Shown here: one piece after another, positions 35,870 through 47,560 of the stretch
How the letters are laid out: the number at the start of each line of letters is the position of its first letter
Numbering within the stretch: the first letter of the stretch is position 1
Assembly: GCA_022835595.1 (NCBI GenBank)
Contig: BQUP01000001.1
Coordinates: forward strand, 1,054,001 to 1,118,000
Direction: 5' to 3'
DNA: 64,000 nucleotides
From: Cystobasidium ongulense
Lineage: Eukaryota > Basidiomycota > Cystobasidiomycetes > Cystobasidiales > Cystobasidiaceae
The notes under the pieces: model-generated
Databases searched by the model: none
What the model saw: only the letters and a program-made list of their open reading frames with translations
Told to the model about the DNA's origin: nothing
Translations under genes and position numbers: made by a program

Positions 35870-36402
35870 TTGCATGCATGATGGACAACTAGCATATTTT
35901 CATGAATTATTTAGAAAAGGAAAAAAGATTTTCTCTCCATTCTTGAGCCTTCCTCCGCCCCCGAAAAGAAAATTGCCACTGGAAGATTTCAGCTGCTTCG
36001 GCTTGCGGAGGAGGACAGGCTCCAGGACAGAGTTGGCTGAGACGCACCACTTTACGGCAAGCATCTTCATCAAGGTGGGTAGAGCACAGTGGATGGACAC
36101 GGATGGTGATGCTCGGGCAGGGCGAGTTGGAAGCAGCGGGAGAGGTGGATTGGAGCTGGTGTTGCAGGAGAATTGCGGTCAAGATGCGATGCACAATCGA
36201 TGCATTCAGCAGCAACACGAGAAGAGTCAGGACACCTTCATGAGGGATAGCTAGTTATGCACACCGCACCGCTGCTCGCCCGAATCGTGCCGCTGCCCTG
36301 CCTACCGCAGCCATCCGTTAATCCACCACGATCACCGAAATCGACAAGCAAGCGCAGAGACTGACCTTTCCATCTTCTTTATCAACTACTGCAGCTTCCG
36401 CA
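35870..36402. other. Intergenic upstream of RPL32
   Basis: 533 bp with the 3' end of the unknown gene and the promoter of RPL32. The 100 bp before the RPL32 start are pyrimidine-rich on the plus strand, as common for ribosomal-protein genes. No gene. Confidence 0.5.
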
Positions 36403-36929
36403 ATGGCACCAGTCAAGAAGGGTAACAAGATCACAAAGAGGACGAAGCCCTTCAAGAGGCATCAGTCCGACCGGTGCGTTGGAGCTTCTTCAATTTTGTA
36501 GAACGAATGCATAGACTCACTCTTTTCTGCTCCTTGTTCACAGATATGCCGGTGTTTCAGAGGCATGGAGGAAGCCCAAGGGTATTGATAACAGAGTTCG
36601 GTAGGTTACTCAAACTCAGATCGTTCGCCAGACTGCTTGCTGACCCCAATCTCAACCGCAGTCGCCGTTTCAAGGGACAACTCCCAATGCCTTCCATCGG
36701 TTACGGAACCAACAAGAAGCACAAGTACATGATGGCCAACGGTCTACGCAAGTTCCTCGTTAACAACCCAAAAGAAGTTGATCTATTAATGATGCACAAC
36801 AAAACATATGCCGCTGAAATCGCACACAATGTTTCAAGCAAGAAGAGAATCGAAATCTTGGAAAGAGCAAAGGTACTCGGAATCAAGGTCACAAACGCTG
36901 CTGCCAAGCTACGCGTCGAAGAAGCATAA
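36403..36929 (+). CDS. RPL32: 60S ribosomal protein eL32
   Basis: Exons 36403-36473, 36544-36600 and 36662-36929 give 131 residues: [100 protein letters not shown] and a final KLRVEEA. Full-length eL32 with the conserved [17 protein letters not shown] and [12 protein letters not shown]-like blocks. The small introns sit after DR and after NRVR. High-expression gene with strong codon bias (AAG, GTC, CGC). Confidence 0.98.
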
Positions 36930-38073
36930 ACGAAGACCTTCGTTTTTGTCCTTTTACGATCCTTTGGCTCTCTTTCGTTTCATTTTTTCGACTATCCTCG
37001 AGGTTACTTGTTGGAATGGACGAGGATAGCGTCAAAATTTGTCAAGTACACAAACATGGCTTTAAAATGGAGGTTTAGTTAGCTAGTGAAGGACTTCAGA
37101 CTCATATGGCAGACATGCGCTTCCTTCAGGTCAAGTTATGTTACTTTTGGCAAATCGTCGCTGTACCAAGTTCAAACTGCCAAGTGTCTTATACACCCAA
37201 CCTACCTACCCTCTCTTCCCGCATACCTAGTTTTTCTGTCCTGGGGTGTGGAAGGCGCAGCTGCAATGCATTTGCAATTTGGATAGAAAAACGCCAACGC
37301 AGTGAAAGCCCGATTGACTTGGACGTGTTGCTCTTTCGGTCTCTGGCTGACACACTGATACTCATCAGTCCAAGCAAGCAAATAGCAAACCGCATCCTGC
37401 TAATCAGTTGGCCACCTTCGTAGAGAGAGAGAAACGAGTAAAGTCAAATTATCTTTGCGCATTTGCAGACCAAGCTACGCCATCAACAGACCAGAACAGG
37501 CAAAGAAACAGTCTAAGCTACAAAACGGTCTAAGCAGATGCACAGTCGAGATGAAAACAACTGGCCACTTTTGTAGTCGAAACAATCTTATTAAACTAGC
37601 CGAATGTGAAAGTATGTAGAAACTAAGAGAGAAAGATTGATAAAAGAACTACAGGGAGACACTTGAACATTCCAGATAGTAGTAAATAGCGACGATAGCG
37701 ACGATAGCGTAAAGATTCTGACACATTAAATTTCAGATTCTAGATCAAGGTAACATCTCAAGCCTAGTCATGTTAGATCTGTTGATGACCTCCTTTTGCG
37801 GTATTTTTATAGAAGAAAGGCCGAAAAAATGTATGCGGAAAAGATTCGCACAATAGCTATCTGTCTAATCTCGAATTTTATAGTAAGTTGGATTCGTATA
37901 GTAACAATTTGATCCTCGTTGTAAGCTATGATGAAAGTCCCGCTTGTATGAGGGGTTTTGTAATCATGCAGGGGTTGGCATTGAGTTTTGTTGTGCCATT
38001 TTTGTGTATAGCCTGTATTGGTTCTTGAAAGTCCCATTTTCATTCATATAGTATCCAGTAGCTGGATGCGATG
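36930..38073. other. 1.1-kb intergenic between convergent RPL32 and Ser-rich gene
   Basis: AT-richer sequence with a short GCGACGATA tandem repeat near 37690. Small open frames lack any protein-like character. Nothing supported beyond 3' UTRs. Confidence 0.5.
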
Positions 38074-40452
38074 CTAAGAAGAAGTCGAAGGATATCCTAT
38101 CGTATTTTTACTAACCCTAGCTTTACCTCTTCCAATCAAATTCCAGTTCATTTTCTTGGTAGTAATGCCATCAGAAGTAGCAGGTCTCCCAATCATCTTT
38201 TTCTTACCGCTAGCGCTTACATTACTAGTATCTTCAATTTTAGAGTATAAAGAGTTTGATGTAGATAATTGTGGGGTAGGTTCAGGAAACCAAGACATTT
38301 GAGGGAGTGGAATGGAAGTAGTAATTCTATCATTATCATTATCAATTCCATGACTGTCTAAACTGAGATCGAATGATGAGAAATTGATATTACGATTTAT
38401 CCTATAATCTGTGTCACTGAAAGGATTATTTCCATTCCGATTTGCTTCTTCTTCTTGTTGTAATGATTTTCGATCCTCTTGACCAATTACAGTATTAAGA
38501 AGTTCAAATGGTGAAATTGTAAGATTTGCTTCGCATCGAGGTGTAGACGGACCAGAAGGAGTAGGAGTACATGAATTACTTTGATTTCCCTGTTTATCAT
38601 TGTTCGCACTACGATCGTTCTTCATAACAGAGAAAAATGTTGATACTGCAGCAGGAGCGGTCACCGATCTCTTCGCGACGGGGAATGATCTTCCTGCTGC
38701 AAATCGTAGATGAGGTTGAAAGTGATGGTAGAAACCAGCATCATCGACAGATTGAGTCGTTGCACCATTGACGACTTTCGAATCTGTTTTCATAGGCTGC
38801 TCTACATTACCAGCATGATGATGTAAATCCTCGATGAATCTAGAAGCAGCATGAGCAGGTCTAAGACATTTCAATCTTTCTTGAGCTTCTAAACCTCTTC
38901 TGACAATTGAATCAGGAACACCAGCTTCATCTGAAAATGGATCTTCTTTCTTTTCAACAGCTGTGTTTCCATAGTCTGCATCGACAGTGAAAAACGATGG
39001 CTTTGAAGGTAGATCTAATAGCAATTTTGCTTGTCCGGTAGACGAGGAGGTAGCGGGTTCGAAGATTGGGTAATGAGTTGAGCCAGAGTGATCCACGGCG
39101 TGTTGGAGTTTTGGTTCTTCTATAGTCAAAGCCGCGGGTGAAGGAACGGGTAACGAAGGACGCATATCATCAAAGACATCCAAAGCACGTGCGTTGGCTC
39201 TAGTTCTTCCATATTGTTGTTTGAAGCGTCCAGCTGAACCGTTCCCTTCAGAGCTGAGATTGCTAGTGGTGACCGTGTCGAGCGTATTGAAAGTAGCATC
39301 CGAGAATCCTGAATGACTGGATGAGAATGAGGAAGAGAACGATGAAAGATCCGGCGATGAAGGCGATGGCAGAGATGCAATTGGCCAACCTGAGGATGGA
39401 TTATGACTGGCCGAGGTCGATTGCTGCTTTGAAGAGTTCGAGGAGAACGAGGAGGATGTCGTGAGTGGTGATAGGGTGGGCTTCCTCGAAGTATCTTTAT
39501 CCGGACTCAAGTTGGTGCTTCGTGATAGGGAGCTGACGTTGGAAGATAGACCAGAGCCCTTGCCAACGCAAGCGAAATCGAGCGTTGAAGAAGAGGCCGA
39601 AGAAGAGACGGGAGTGGTACTTTCCAAAGACAGAGCCGGGGCAGTGGAGGGTCTCGTTGATGACTTTGAGCGATCTTTACAAGGAGTCGTTGATGAACCA
39701 TGTCTTCGAGACGAAGATGACGATGAACTCGGTGCATTGGACAAGGAAAGACGGGAGAATTCTGGAGAAGGACAGACGCGAGCGACTGTTGTCGAGTGTG
39801 TGGTACGTTGGGAAAGGATCGAAGGAGGGTTGAGGCAAGATTATGCAGATCAGTCTCTGTTCGCCAATCCACTTGTGAAGAATCTTCTCGTTTTCTATCC
39901 TCTTCACTCACAAGGATCTTCAGCCACTTCCTTCGAGCAGCAGCTGAGCAAGGGTGTTGGTATTTCTCTCTCTTCCAGAGTCGACATCCCACTCGCATGT
40001 CCTCGTCTAGCATTTGCCTGTGAAGCCGAGAAGGAGAGTCTCGGGAGAGGCGATGAAGGCGATGAAGGGCCGAGTCTTGGTATTGAACGGAGTATGCGAG
40101 GGGAGGATGAGCGAGGAGTTGAAGGAGCAGTAGAAGGACGACCGTCGTGTGTGCGTATCGACGCCTTGCTTAGTTTTTGGAGTGCTCGTCGGTTCGAGTG
40201 TGAGAGTGGCAAAGTATCGGTTGGCGAGACGGGGTGGTGCGTGGTGGTGGATGGGAGGACGAGGAAGGAGGAGCGAGACGAGAGGATGGTGTGCGAGGGA
40301 GGAGAGGGAGGCATATGAAGGACGTTCTCGTGCTTCTCATCAGTATGGGTACTCCCCCCTCTCTTCTCGGTGTGCTCCTCTTCGCTGGTGGAGTCCGTGT
40401 CCGACAGCAGGATGGAGCGACAGAATCTTCGTAAAAGGTGACGGATGGCCAT
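38074..40452 (-). CDS. Serine-rich, largely disordered protein, function unknown
   Basis: Two exons. Exon 1 starts at 40452 (MAIRHLLRRFCRSILLSDTD) in the strong context CCACCATGG and ends EVAEDP at about 39910 (donor GTGAGTGAAG). Exon 2 resumes after CAACAG with FARVCPSPEFSRLSLSNAPS and runs open to 38074 (ending NTIGYPSTSS). Together about 740 residues, dominated by Ser, Thr, Pro and Asn with basic clusters, many SP/TP and RxxS sites, and a possible conserved core around RRGLEAQERLKCLRPAHAAS RFIEDLHHH. No known domain or membrane segment. An earlier in-frame ATG (40527) would add 25 residues. Probably a regulatory phosphoprotein (inference only). Confidence 0.65.
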
Positions 40453-40828
40453 GGTGGAAGTGTTGGACGAGGGTACAGTGAGTGATGAGTATGACTGAGT
40501 TTGAGCGAGTGATTGGAAGAGAGACAAGGAGTGAGAGAGAGTGTCTTCACTCGTCCTGCTCGTCTGCTCGTCCTGCTCGATGCTGTCCTCGACAAGGATG
40601 GAGCTCCCCGATCCTCGCGCCCTCGACGTGCATCCTCCATCGACTGTTTGTGTCCGCAGTCAACCTCGCAGCTAGTGTGATGGTCTAGACCATTGCCATG
40701 CTGCTCGAGATGGCACTCGATGCAGGTCATGTTGGCCTCGACGGGTGTTTGGCTGCTGCTCCCACCCGGGTCTTCGAAGATGCCGTCGATTTGGACTCTC
40801 CCATCCAAACACCTCGAGATCAAGCACT
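40453..40828. other. Intergenic between two tandem minus-strand genes
   Basis: 376 bp: promoter of the Ser-rich gene and 3' end of the histidine-phosphatase gene. Coding-like acidic codons just above 40829 belong to that gene's last exon. Nothing else seen. Confidence 0.5.
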
Positions 40829-42051
40829 TTACAGTCTGGCCTTTTTCTCATCATCATTCTCATCACCGTCCCCCCGCTCATGCTCCTGCATCACGCCCTC
40901 GCCCTGTCCATCCTCCTCCAGCTCAATCTCGCCCTCGAAATCCCAGTGTCGCTGTGCTCGATACACAGGTCAGTAAATGGCACACTTCGGCTATAGCTCA
41001 TAGATGCACGCACCTGCTCTCCCTTTGCAAGATGTCCAGTCCATCCATTCATTTTACACCCCCACTTTCCCTCGTCCCGTCGGACATACTTGCTCAAACT
41101 ACACGTCCCAGCTCGGATACCCATCTCTCTGTCGCCCACAATAGCCCTCCCCAACGCAATAACAGTAGCAGCATGGCTAACAAGCAATATCCTCTTCACA
41201 TCAGGATGTCTATCCCCCATGTACTCCAGCAATAGCTTGAAGAACGCGTCCGCCCGGTCGTGGATCCCTTGAAAACTCTCTCCATTCCGAGAAGCGTATA
41301 ACAAAGGATCATGGCCATCGACTGACACTCTTGGGAAATGCTTGTGCAGCTTGGAGGCGGAAGGTGGGCGCGGATGTAGACCGGTCCCTGGAGCGGTCTT
41401 CTGATAGTATTCACTGTGGTGAAGGTCGTGTGTGGAAGAGTAATCAGCGTCATTACAGTAATCGTGGGGGCTACTCATGATATGCAAGGAGACTTGGAAC
41501 TGAATGACTCACGAAATACCAAACTCGACATGTATAGGGAGATCAAGTGCATCTGCAGTGCAAGTGGAAGTCTGCAAGCATCGGCTACAGAATAAGCAGA
41601 GGTGTGCGAATAGTTAAACAGTTAAATAGGCAATCAATTTCATTTTTAACCCCAAGGACACGCAAATAAGGGATGGGTGATGAATGGATGAAGGATAAGA
41701 CTTACTAGTATGGCGAACTAAATATCATCTCAGGCGCTTCTTTACCTCCCTTTTCAGGATCTGCGAAATAGGATGCCATTTCTCTAGCTTGCTCTACACC
41801 GAATGCTGTCAATGGCGGATCTTTATGCGTTCCCGTGGGTGATGCTGTATTCAAACAAGGGAGTGCGTGTGTTGACATTCGGGCGAGAAAGGAAGAGTGC
41901 AAGGAGAGAAAAGGAAAGAGGTTGGTTAAATCAAGCAATTATATCACTTCCCGGAACGCGATGATTCCATCAACGCCTTCGACTGACTCTGTGGGAAGCT
42001 ATGAAATGCTTGTCTGAAACCATGTCTAGCGATATAGATAGTCTCGAGCAT
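40829..42051 (-). CDS. Histidine phosphatase (phosphoglycerate-mutase-like) family protein
   Basis: Start MLETIYIARHGFR at 42051 contains the catalytic RHG loop. Next exons give SPTGTHKDPPLTAFGVEQAR, EMASYFADPEKGG, PEMIFSSPY, a middle segment with PGTGLHPRPPSASKLHKHFP, a helix AFFKLLLEYMGDRHPDVKRI, the second catalytic histidine in LLVSHAATVIALGRAIVGDR, GTCSLSKYVRRDEGKWGC and a last exon RHWDFEGEIELEEDGQGEG ending DEKKARL. PLTAxGxxQA and VSHxATxxAL identify the superfamily; the overall pattern matches fungal members related to the phosphatase-like part of TFIIIC subunit Tfc7, though no TFIIIC-specific tail is seen. Substrate unknown. About four introns; first donor GTCAGT near 41997. Confidence 0.85.
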
Positions 42052-44242
42052 TCTTGCTTTCGTAGTTTCAACTCAGTGTTTGCGATGTGACCTTTTCTTC
42101 TTCTCTTGATATAGCTATATAGCAGTACTACTATACTCGAGGCGTGGTAATCTTTCGAAACAACCGTTCTTTTCCGGCTATCGGCTACGACTTGACGGTT
42201 TGGAGGGTGACAGAGACCGGCCGAGCGAGGTGAGGTGATGACAGTGTAGCTTTCAGTGCAGCTAGGGCGATGGTATCCAAGCGAATGTTCAGGATTGAAC
42301 GAGCCGAGAACGACGAACAGTGTTGGCCAGGACACGAGAAGCTGATCCTCTCTCTTCGAAGACCAAAGCAAGCTCGATCATCCTTCACGCTTGATGCAAC
42401 TCGCGTGTACTATTCACGTCTAATGAGGGAGCGAAAGTCTTTCTTCCGTCAACTCTTTCCAACCTTCATGCTTGTGGAGTCTCAGCTCAAGCTGTCATGC
42501 TGCCACTCGAAGATCCTGCCGCCCCGACACGCCCACACAACGATGCTGAGGAAAGCAGTTAGACGCCTACCCAAGGATAGCAAGCACGCGATTCAGACAG
42601 GAAGCCATGCAGTGAGAGCGCACGTAAAGGCAACTCTGAACAGGCTAGCCTTCTCTCTATGCTCCCATGTGCTCTTGTTGCTCTTCTACTCGCGGGCGCT
42701 CGGATAGACAAAGCTTCAAGATCCTACAAAGAAAGAACAATAACAAGAGATACTAACTTACGCGAGCACCTCAGCTTGCATTATGTTTCTATACTGCAGT
42801 ACGAACAATACAGTTCATCTACGAGCTTATCGCTGCGAAAGAAACGGAGCGCTGGCTTTTGGCTGGTCCGCGAAAACAAACAACACAGATCAATTCAGAA
42901 TGAAAAGCGGTCGTCGTAATCTGTCACTCGGATACCCAGGCGCCTCTCTGAATGGACATATGCATATGCCAATGTTTCACCTATTCATCGGACTTGCCGT
43001 GCTCACAAACGCAAATCTAATGCGCATTGTAGCTCAATGTGGCGCCCGCCTCAAAAGCGCTTTCGTGCAAGACCTAATCTTTGTCCTTTTCGCACTTGCA
43101 GCTATCGACCCACTGTCAAAGCTCCTCTATTCAGGCATGCGCCATGTATGCCCTATAAGGGTTTCAGCTGGCTTTATGATGGCGGTCCTCTCCTCTTTTT
43201 CCTCCTACAAAAGCACCACTCTATCCAAGCGCCACTTGCAAGCGCGTCGGTATCTTGTTGTTGAAATACAAGGGCAAGCTATGAAAAGCATCCAAGCGCC
43301 TTCCACCGCTCACCAAGGCTCATCTATCTCCCGTACTACGCCGGCTTTGGAAGCTAAGCGGGCGCGTCCTGTCCTTGTACGGGTCTTTGTCTGACAAGAC
43401 GTGTGCAAACCGTGACCAAGTAGACACTCACTCCCCATCAGCTGCTCATCCAAGGCTAACTGGCTGACTCGCACAAAGACATGCCCGCCTTTTGTGTGCC
43501 ATTCCAGCTTGTAAAGCAATCCTATCTCTCATCTCATCAGAGTAGCGAGAAGAAGCACGTCTCTTGAGATACGAGTCGCCTGCTTGAAAGGCCAGACGTG
43601 GGAGTAAATAGGAACGAAACGGATGAACCCCGCTAGACACCTTCGGTCTCTCCCAAGCCGACTTGATTCAGTACCGCAAAGGCTATCCTAGTCTATACGT
43701 TTGGTACAACAAGGTGAGGATATAGATCGTCTCCGCTGTCGGACCTCAGGGTCGTTCAGATGTCAAACGATACACGGCTTGACTGACTCTGTCTCCTCTC
43801 TACTCAATGCAGGCGCCTTGCTCAGTAATATAAGAAGACATGTCGGCTGATTCCGAATAGACGTTTAACCCGACGAAACAAAAGACACTCAATTCAATAG
43901 AATCAAGCGAAGGATCAGGGGTCACATCATATCCACATCACGATTCTCACGCTATACGACAGTAACGTATTTTACGAAACAACCCTCCAGCTTAACGAAG
44001 CCTTAGGCCGCCACTGCCAGTGAGTCGGCATCTGAGCCGCTCCTAGGAAGAGTACCGTGAGTAGAATCGGAAGGCAGTCTACTGAGAGGCTTGTAGAGTC
44101 TTCCTTCACCGACATTGATTGATTCCTTCCTTTATCCTCACTCTTCTCTTTTCCTTCTTTCTGTTCAACAGCTTGAAGCGCACATTCTCTTTTCTGTCTT
44201 CTTCTTTAAGATTGAGCCTCTGCAAATGAACCACTCTAAAAC
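42052..44242. other. 2.2-kb gene-poor region upstream of the HMG-box gene
   Basis: A 203-codon open frame (42783-43394 +) has no recognisable motif, and its composition (Cys, Met, His scattered) looks accidental. GGAAGCTAAGCGGG near 43351 resembles the start of a 5S rRNA internal promoter, but the rest does not fit. Probably a long regulatory region of the transcription-factor gene, divergent from the phosphatase. Confidence 0.4.
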
Positions 44243-46986
44243 ATGCAGCAGACCGTTCGACAAACCTCGGACCCACCTGTAACAGGCTCAACATCAGTCT
44301 CAAATCAAGATGCTCGACCTGCAACACCTTCACATTTGCCCAGTATTCCTCTTTCATCTTCATCAACATCTGCTCAGGATTACTTCTCGACTCCAGCACA
44401 ACATTACACCAGCGCCACCACTGCCTCCCCTTATGCGCCTACGAGTACAAGTGGAGCGTACAATGCACTAGAAACATCACCGTACACCTTCCAGCAGTGG
44501 CCTACATACTCGACCCCAAATTCAACTCATAATGATGGCTTCCAGACTCTAGCCTCTCTGCCTTCACCACCTATAGAGCCATTCAATCAGCCTGGCTTTG
44601 TGGCGAGTGGCAAAAGTAAATATTTTGATTATTACAGTCCAAGTAGGTGGACGTTCTGCATTTCACCTTCAGCGAACACTCTGCCGTGAGCAATGAGACT
44701 GACGCTGAGCTCTTCTTATCCTCACAATCTTCGCAGTGAACAATGCGAACAGCTCGACCGAGAGCTTCGCCTCCCACCTCTACAGCCACTCTCAACAGAC
44801 CTCGGAAGAGAGCGCCCTATACTTCGACCATCCAGTTGATCCCAGAGACTCTTCTTTCCTATCGTTCGCTGCTCCCTTTCCACCGTCGACAAGCGCAACA
44901 AACGAAGCACGGATCCAGCCAACTAACTTTCAATCTCAGCCAACCGCGTCTGGATCAAGCTCCTCTCAAAGCCTGTCCAGCAAGGAGTCCTTCACACCGT
45001 ATAGCTTTCAACATGCACAACTACAAGAATCTTGGGATGGGACGTACCTCAACAACTCAATTGGATATCCGCCCATCTGTGGTCCTACTGCACACTTAGC
45101 AACCACAGTAACCGGCCAACGTACCACACATCAGCAAATGAGTTCAGACCTCCCACAGCAACAGCAACAACGCCGCGTGGGTCAATCTTACAATCAAAGT
45201 AATGAAGGATTCCAATCGTCCTTCTCATCCTCTCTACTCTCAGAGTTCAGCGCGCCGAGACCTTCAAGTTCTGATCGGGAGCGCGACGCGATGTTTCACA
45301 CAAGAGAAGATTCCTCGTTCTCCTCATCGGCTTCAGAGTCTCTAAACTCGAGTAGTCTGATCAAACAGGCTAAACATGACGATGGAAGACCAAAAAGGCC
45401 GCTTAATGCTTTCATGATTTACTCTAGAGCTAGGAGATCAGAGTTACACAAGGAAAAACCAGGTTTAAAAGTTAAGGAAATATCAAGTGCGCTGGCTGAC
45501 GAGTGGAGAAATCTCGACAAGGTGAGTTTGTCATCTGTTGCCAGTGTTGGGACAAAGCTACAAGGCATCAAATGGAACTCGAGAAGCTGATGATCCTTTT
45601 CACCATAGCCTACGAAAGATAGTTACTTGGAGATGGCGAGAGTAGTCAAAGAGACTTTTCATAAAGTGAGTGGGTTTGAAATAGTCATGTTTCTTCATTC
45701 TTTTCGCGGGTTACACGTCGACTTAACAATTTCTTTCGGTTGCTGTTTCTCTTTTGTAGACACATCCGAACTATGTTTTTTCTCGTCGAGCAAACGGCTC
45801 TAAGGGAAAGAAATCAGCGGTAAAGTCGACGACTACGCCAGCGCCAAAAACAAGTCTGAAACGTGTACCCTCAAATGGTATACATTCTTCAAGCGGCAGG
45901 AAGCGTGATTCAGACGATAGTCCTTTCAGTCCTGAAGGGTCTATAAGTTCGGCGTCGTCTACTTCATCCTTCGCCTTTCCTCGTCAGCAGTCTCCTCTCA
46001 ATCCTAGCGTCTTTCGACGCCCTTCCACTGGTCTATCTCAAAGTAGTAATGGTCAAAGTAGCCGCCTTACTCCCTTTGGCGGTACTCACAGTGCTGTTAA
46101 CAGCAGACATTCAACTCCTGCGGTCATCATTCCTCACAACAAGCAATCCGAACGCTGGCCGTCTGTACTGGCGGATCCATTTATCGCAGACTACTCAGCG
46201 CGGGAGCCTTCCACTTCGTCTTCGTCATGGTATCCTTCGGCGACGGCAGCAGACTTCTCTTCTGCCTCTGGTTTCAATGGCTTACCACATCCAAGCTCGT
46301 TCGGTCAACCGCTTTCAACACTGCCACAAAAGTCTTCATCACCTGCTGCTACCCGTTCAAGTCAATCGGCTTCACCAGTCTATCACACCAAGTTGACAAC
46401 ACCCCAGATATTCGGAACGTCAACCTCTGCACCAGACCGAAGCCTACCAACTTTACTACAGCCAACCAGACTGGGCACATTTACAGGCGGTTCACCGACC
46501 CATCAAAACGATCCGTCGGCTGCAACATACAATGGCAGCTCCGAGTCCTCCGGTTTCCTCAGTCACTATCGAGCACATTTGGCCGCTTCATCATTACCAG
46601 CCAGTGTGGTCGGCCCATTAGGCATGCATTCTTATTCAGGTGCAGCTGCGCAAGCGTTTAACACCGCGCACGGCCTACCGTCTCCGCATCAGGCGCAATG
46701 GCAGCACGGAACGGTCTTGCCCAATCAGGTACTCCCAAGTATGCAGACCTATCCACAGGCCTACCCGTATGAATACGGCTCCTACTCATCTATCAAGACT
46801 TTCCCTGCTTTGGGAGAAACGGCAGTCCGCCCAAATACGCCTCTTCGACTCCCATCGCTCAGCCAGTTGGACATGTCTCCATTGCACTGCAACCAGGTCA
46901 GTGCGCCTACTCACGTGTTAAACGAGCGATTGGACGTTCCCGCAACTTCTGGAACTTGCTTTCCTGCGATGCAAAACCCAACATGA
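44243..46986 (+). CDS. HMG-box transcription factor (MATA_HMG type)
   Basis: Exons 44243 to about 44641, 44737-45521, 45609-45665 and one from about 45761 to 46986. A long Ser/Thr/Pro/Gln-rich N-terminal half precedes the HMG box: GRPKRPLNAFMIYSRARRSE, LHKEKPGLKVKEISSALADE, WRNLDKPTKDSYLEMARVVK, ETFHKTHPNYVFSRRANGSK. RPxNAFMIYxRxxR and W..L are the sequence-specific (SOX/MATA-like) HMG signature; PNYxFxRR follows as in Ste11/Rox1/Prf1 proteins. The tail is a disordered activation-like region (Ser/Pro/His-rich, ending ATSGTCFPAMQNPT). In basidiomycetes such factors (Prf1, Rop1) run pheromone and mating programmes; the exact ortholog cannot be fixed here. Introns split the HMG box twice. Confidence 0.88.
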
Positions 46987-47560
46987 GCCTATAAATCACA
47001 ATGCCTTTTCTGCACTGCAAGTCATGATACAATCCCCTATTCTCTGGAGCAGAGTCTATGCTCAAGAGTACTATTCTATTTTACGCCAGAATGTCCGACT
47101 TGTGATGAAATGAATAAGACGGTATTCAAGACGGCGGAACAATGTTCAAAGCCAAACTATTTGCTATTTACGATATTCACGTGAGATATTCGGACTCTAT
47201 TTGATTTAGATTTACGTTATGAATGAAAAGAGTGGTTAAGATATGCAATGCATTGCTACCGGATACAGTGAGAAGAAAGGATGAAATACGAAATAATGCT
47301 TCGGCAGCTGTTATGCACACAACGCGTTGTGACTTGTAGTCAAACTTCGGCAGGATCTCCCTTGCGCTTATGCAAAAGCGTCAAGGTTCTATGCTACGAT
47401 ATTCCTCCCACGTATTGACCTAGAGCTGTTTCGATGAGGCCTAACGAGTCTGTCGAAGCAGAATTGCAGAACTCTGGTACTTACGCCACACTGCTGATCT
47501 TGCTCAGATAAAGCCGGAGAATGCGGCTCACTTTGTTCTGTCCTCGACGCTCACGCTCTC
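46987..47560. other. Intergenic, HMG-box gene downstream / cullin-4 upstream
   Basis: 574 bp. AT-rich 3' UTR-like sequence, then the cullin promoter. No gene or RNA recognised. Confidence 0.45.

Noticed and set aside
39461-40318. 285-codon plus-strand open frame opposite the Ser-rich gene
   Set aside because: Antisense shadow of a Ser-rich coding region (reads as Glu/Arg/Gly-rich); no promoter or introns.
42783-43394. 203-codon plus-strand open frame
   Set aside because: No recognisable motif, unusual composition and no sensible flanking splice or start context.
43300-43400. Possible 5S rRNA gene (GGAAGCTAAGCGGG matches the 5S box A region)
   Set aside because: The bases that should follow (GGGTCGGGC-like element and the GGATGGGAGAC box) are absent and no 120-nt fold could be seen. 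Likely chance.
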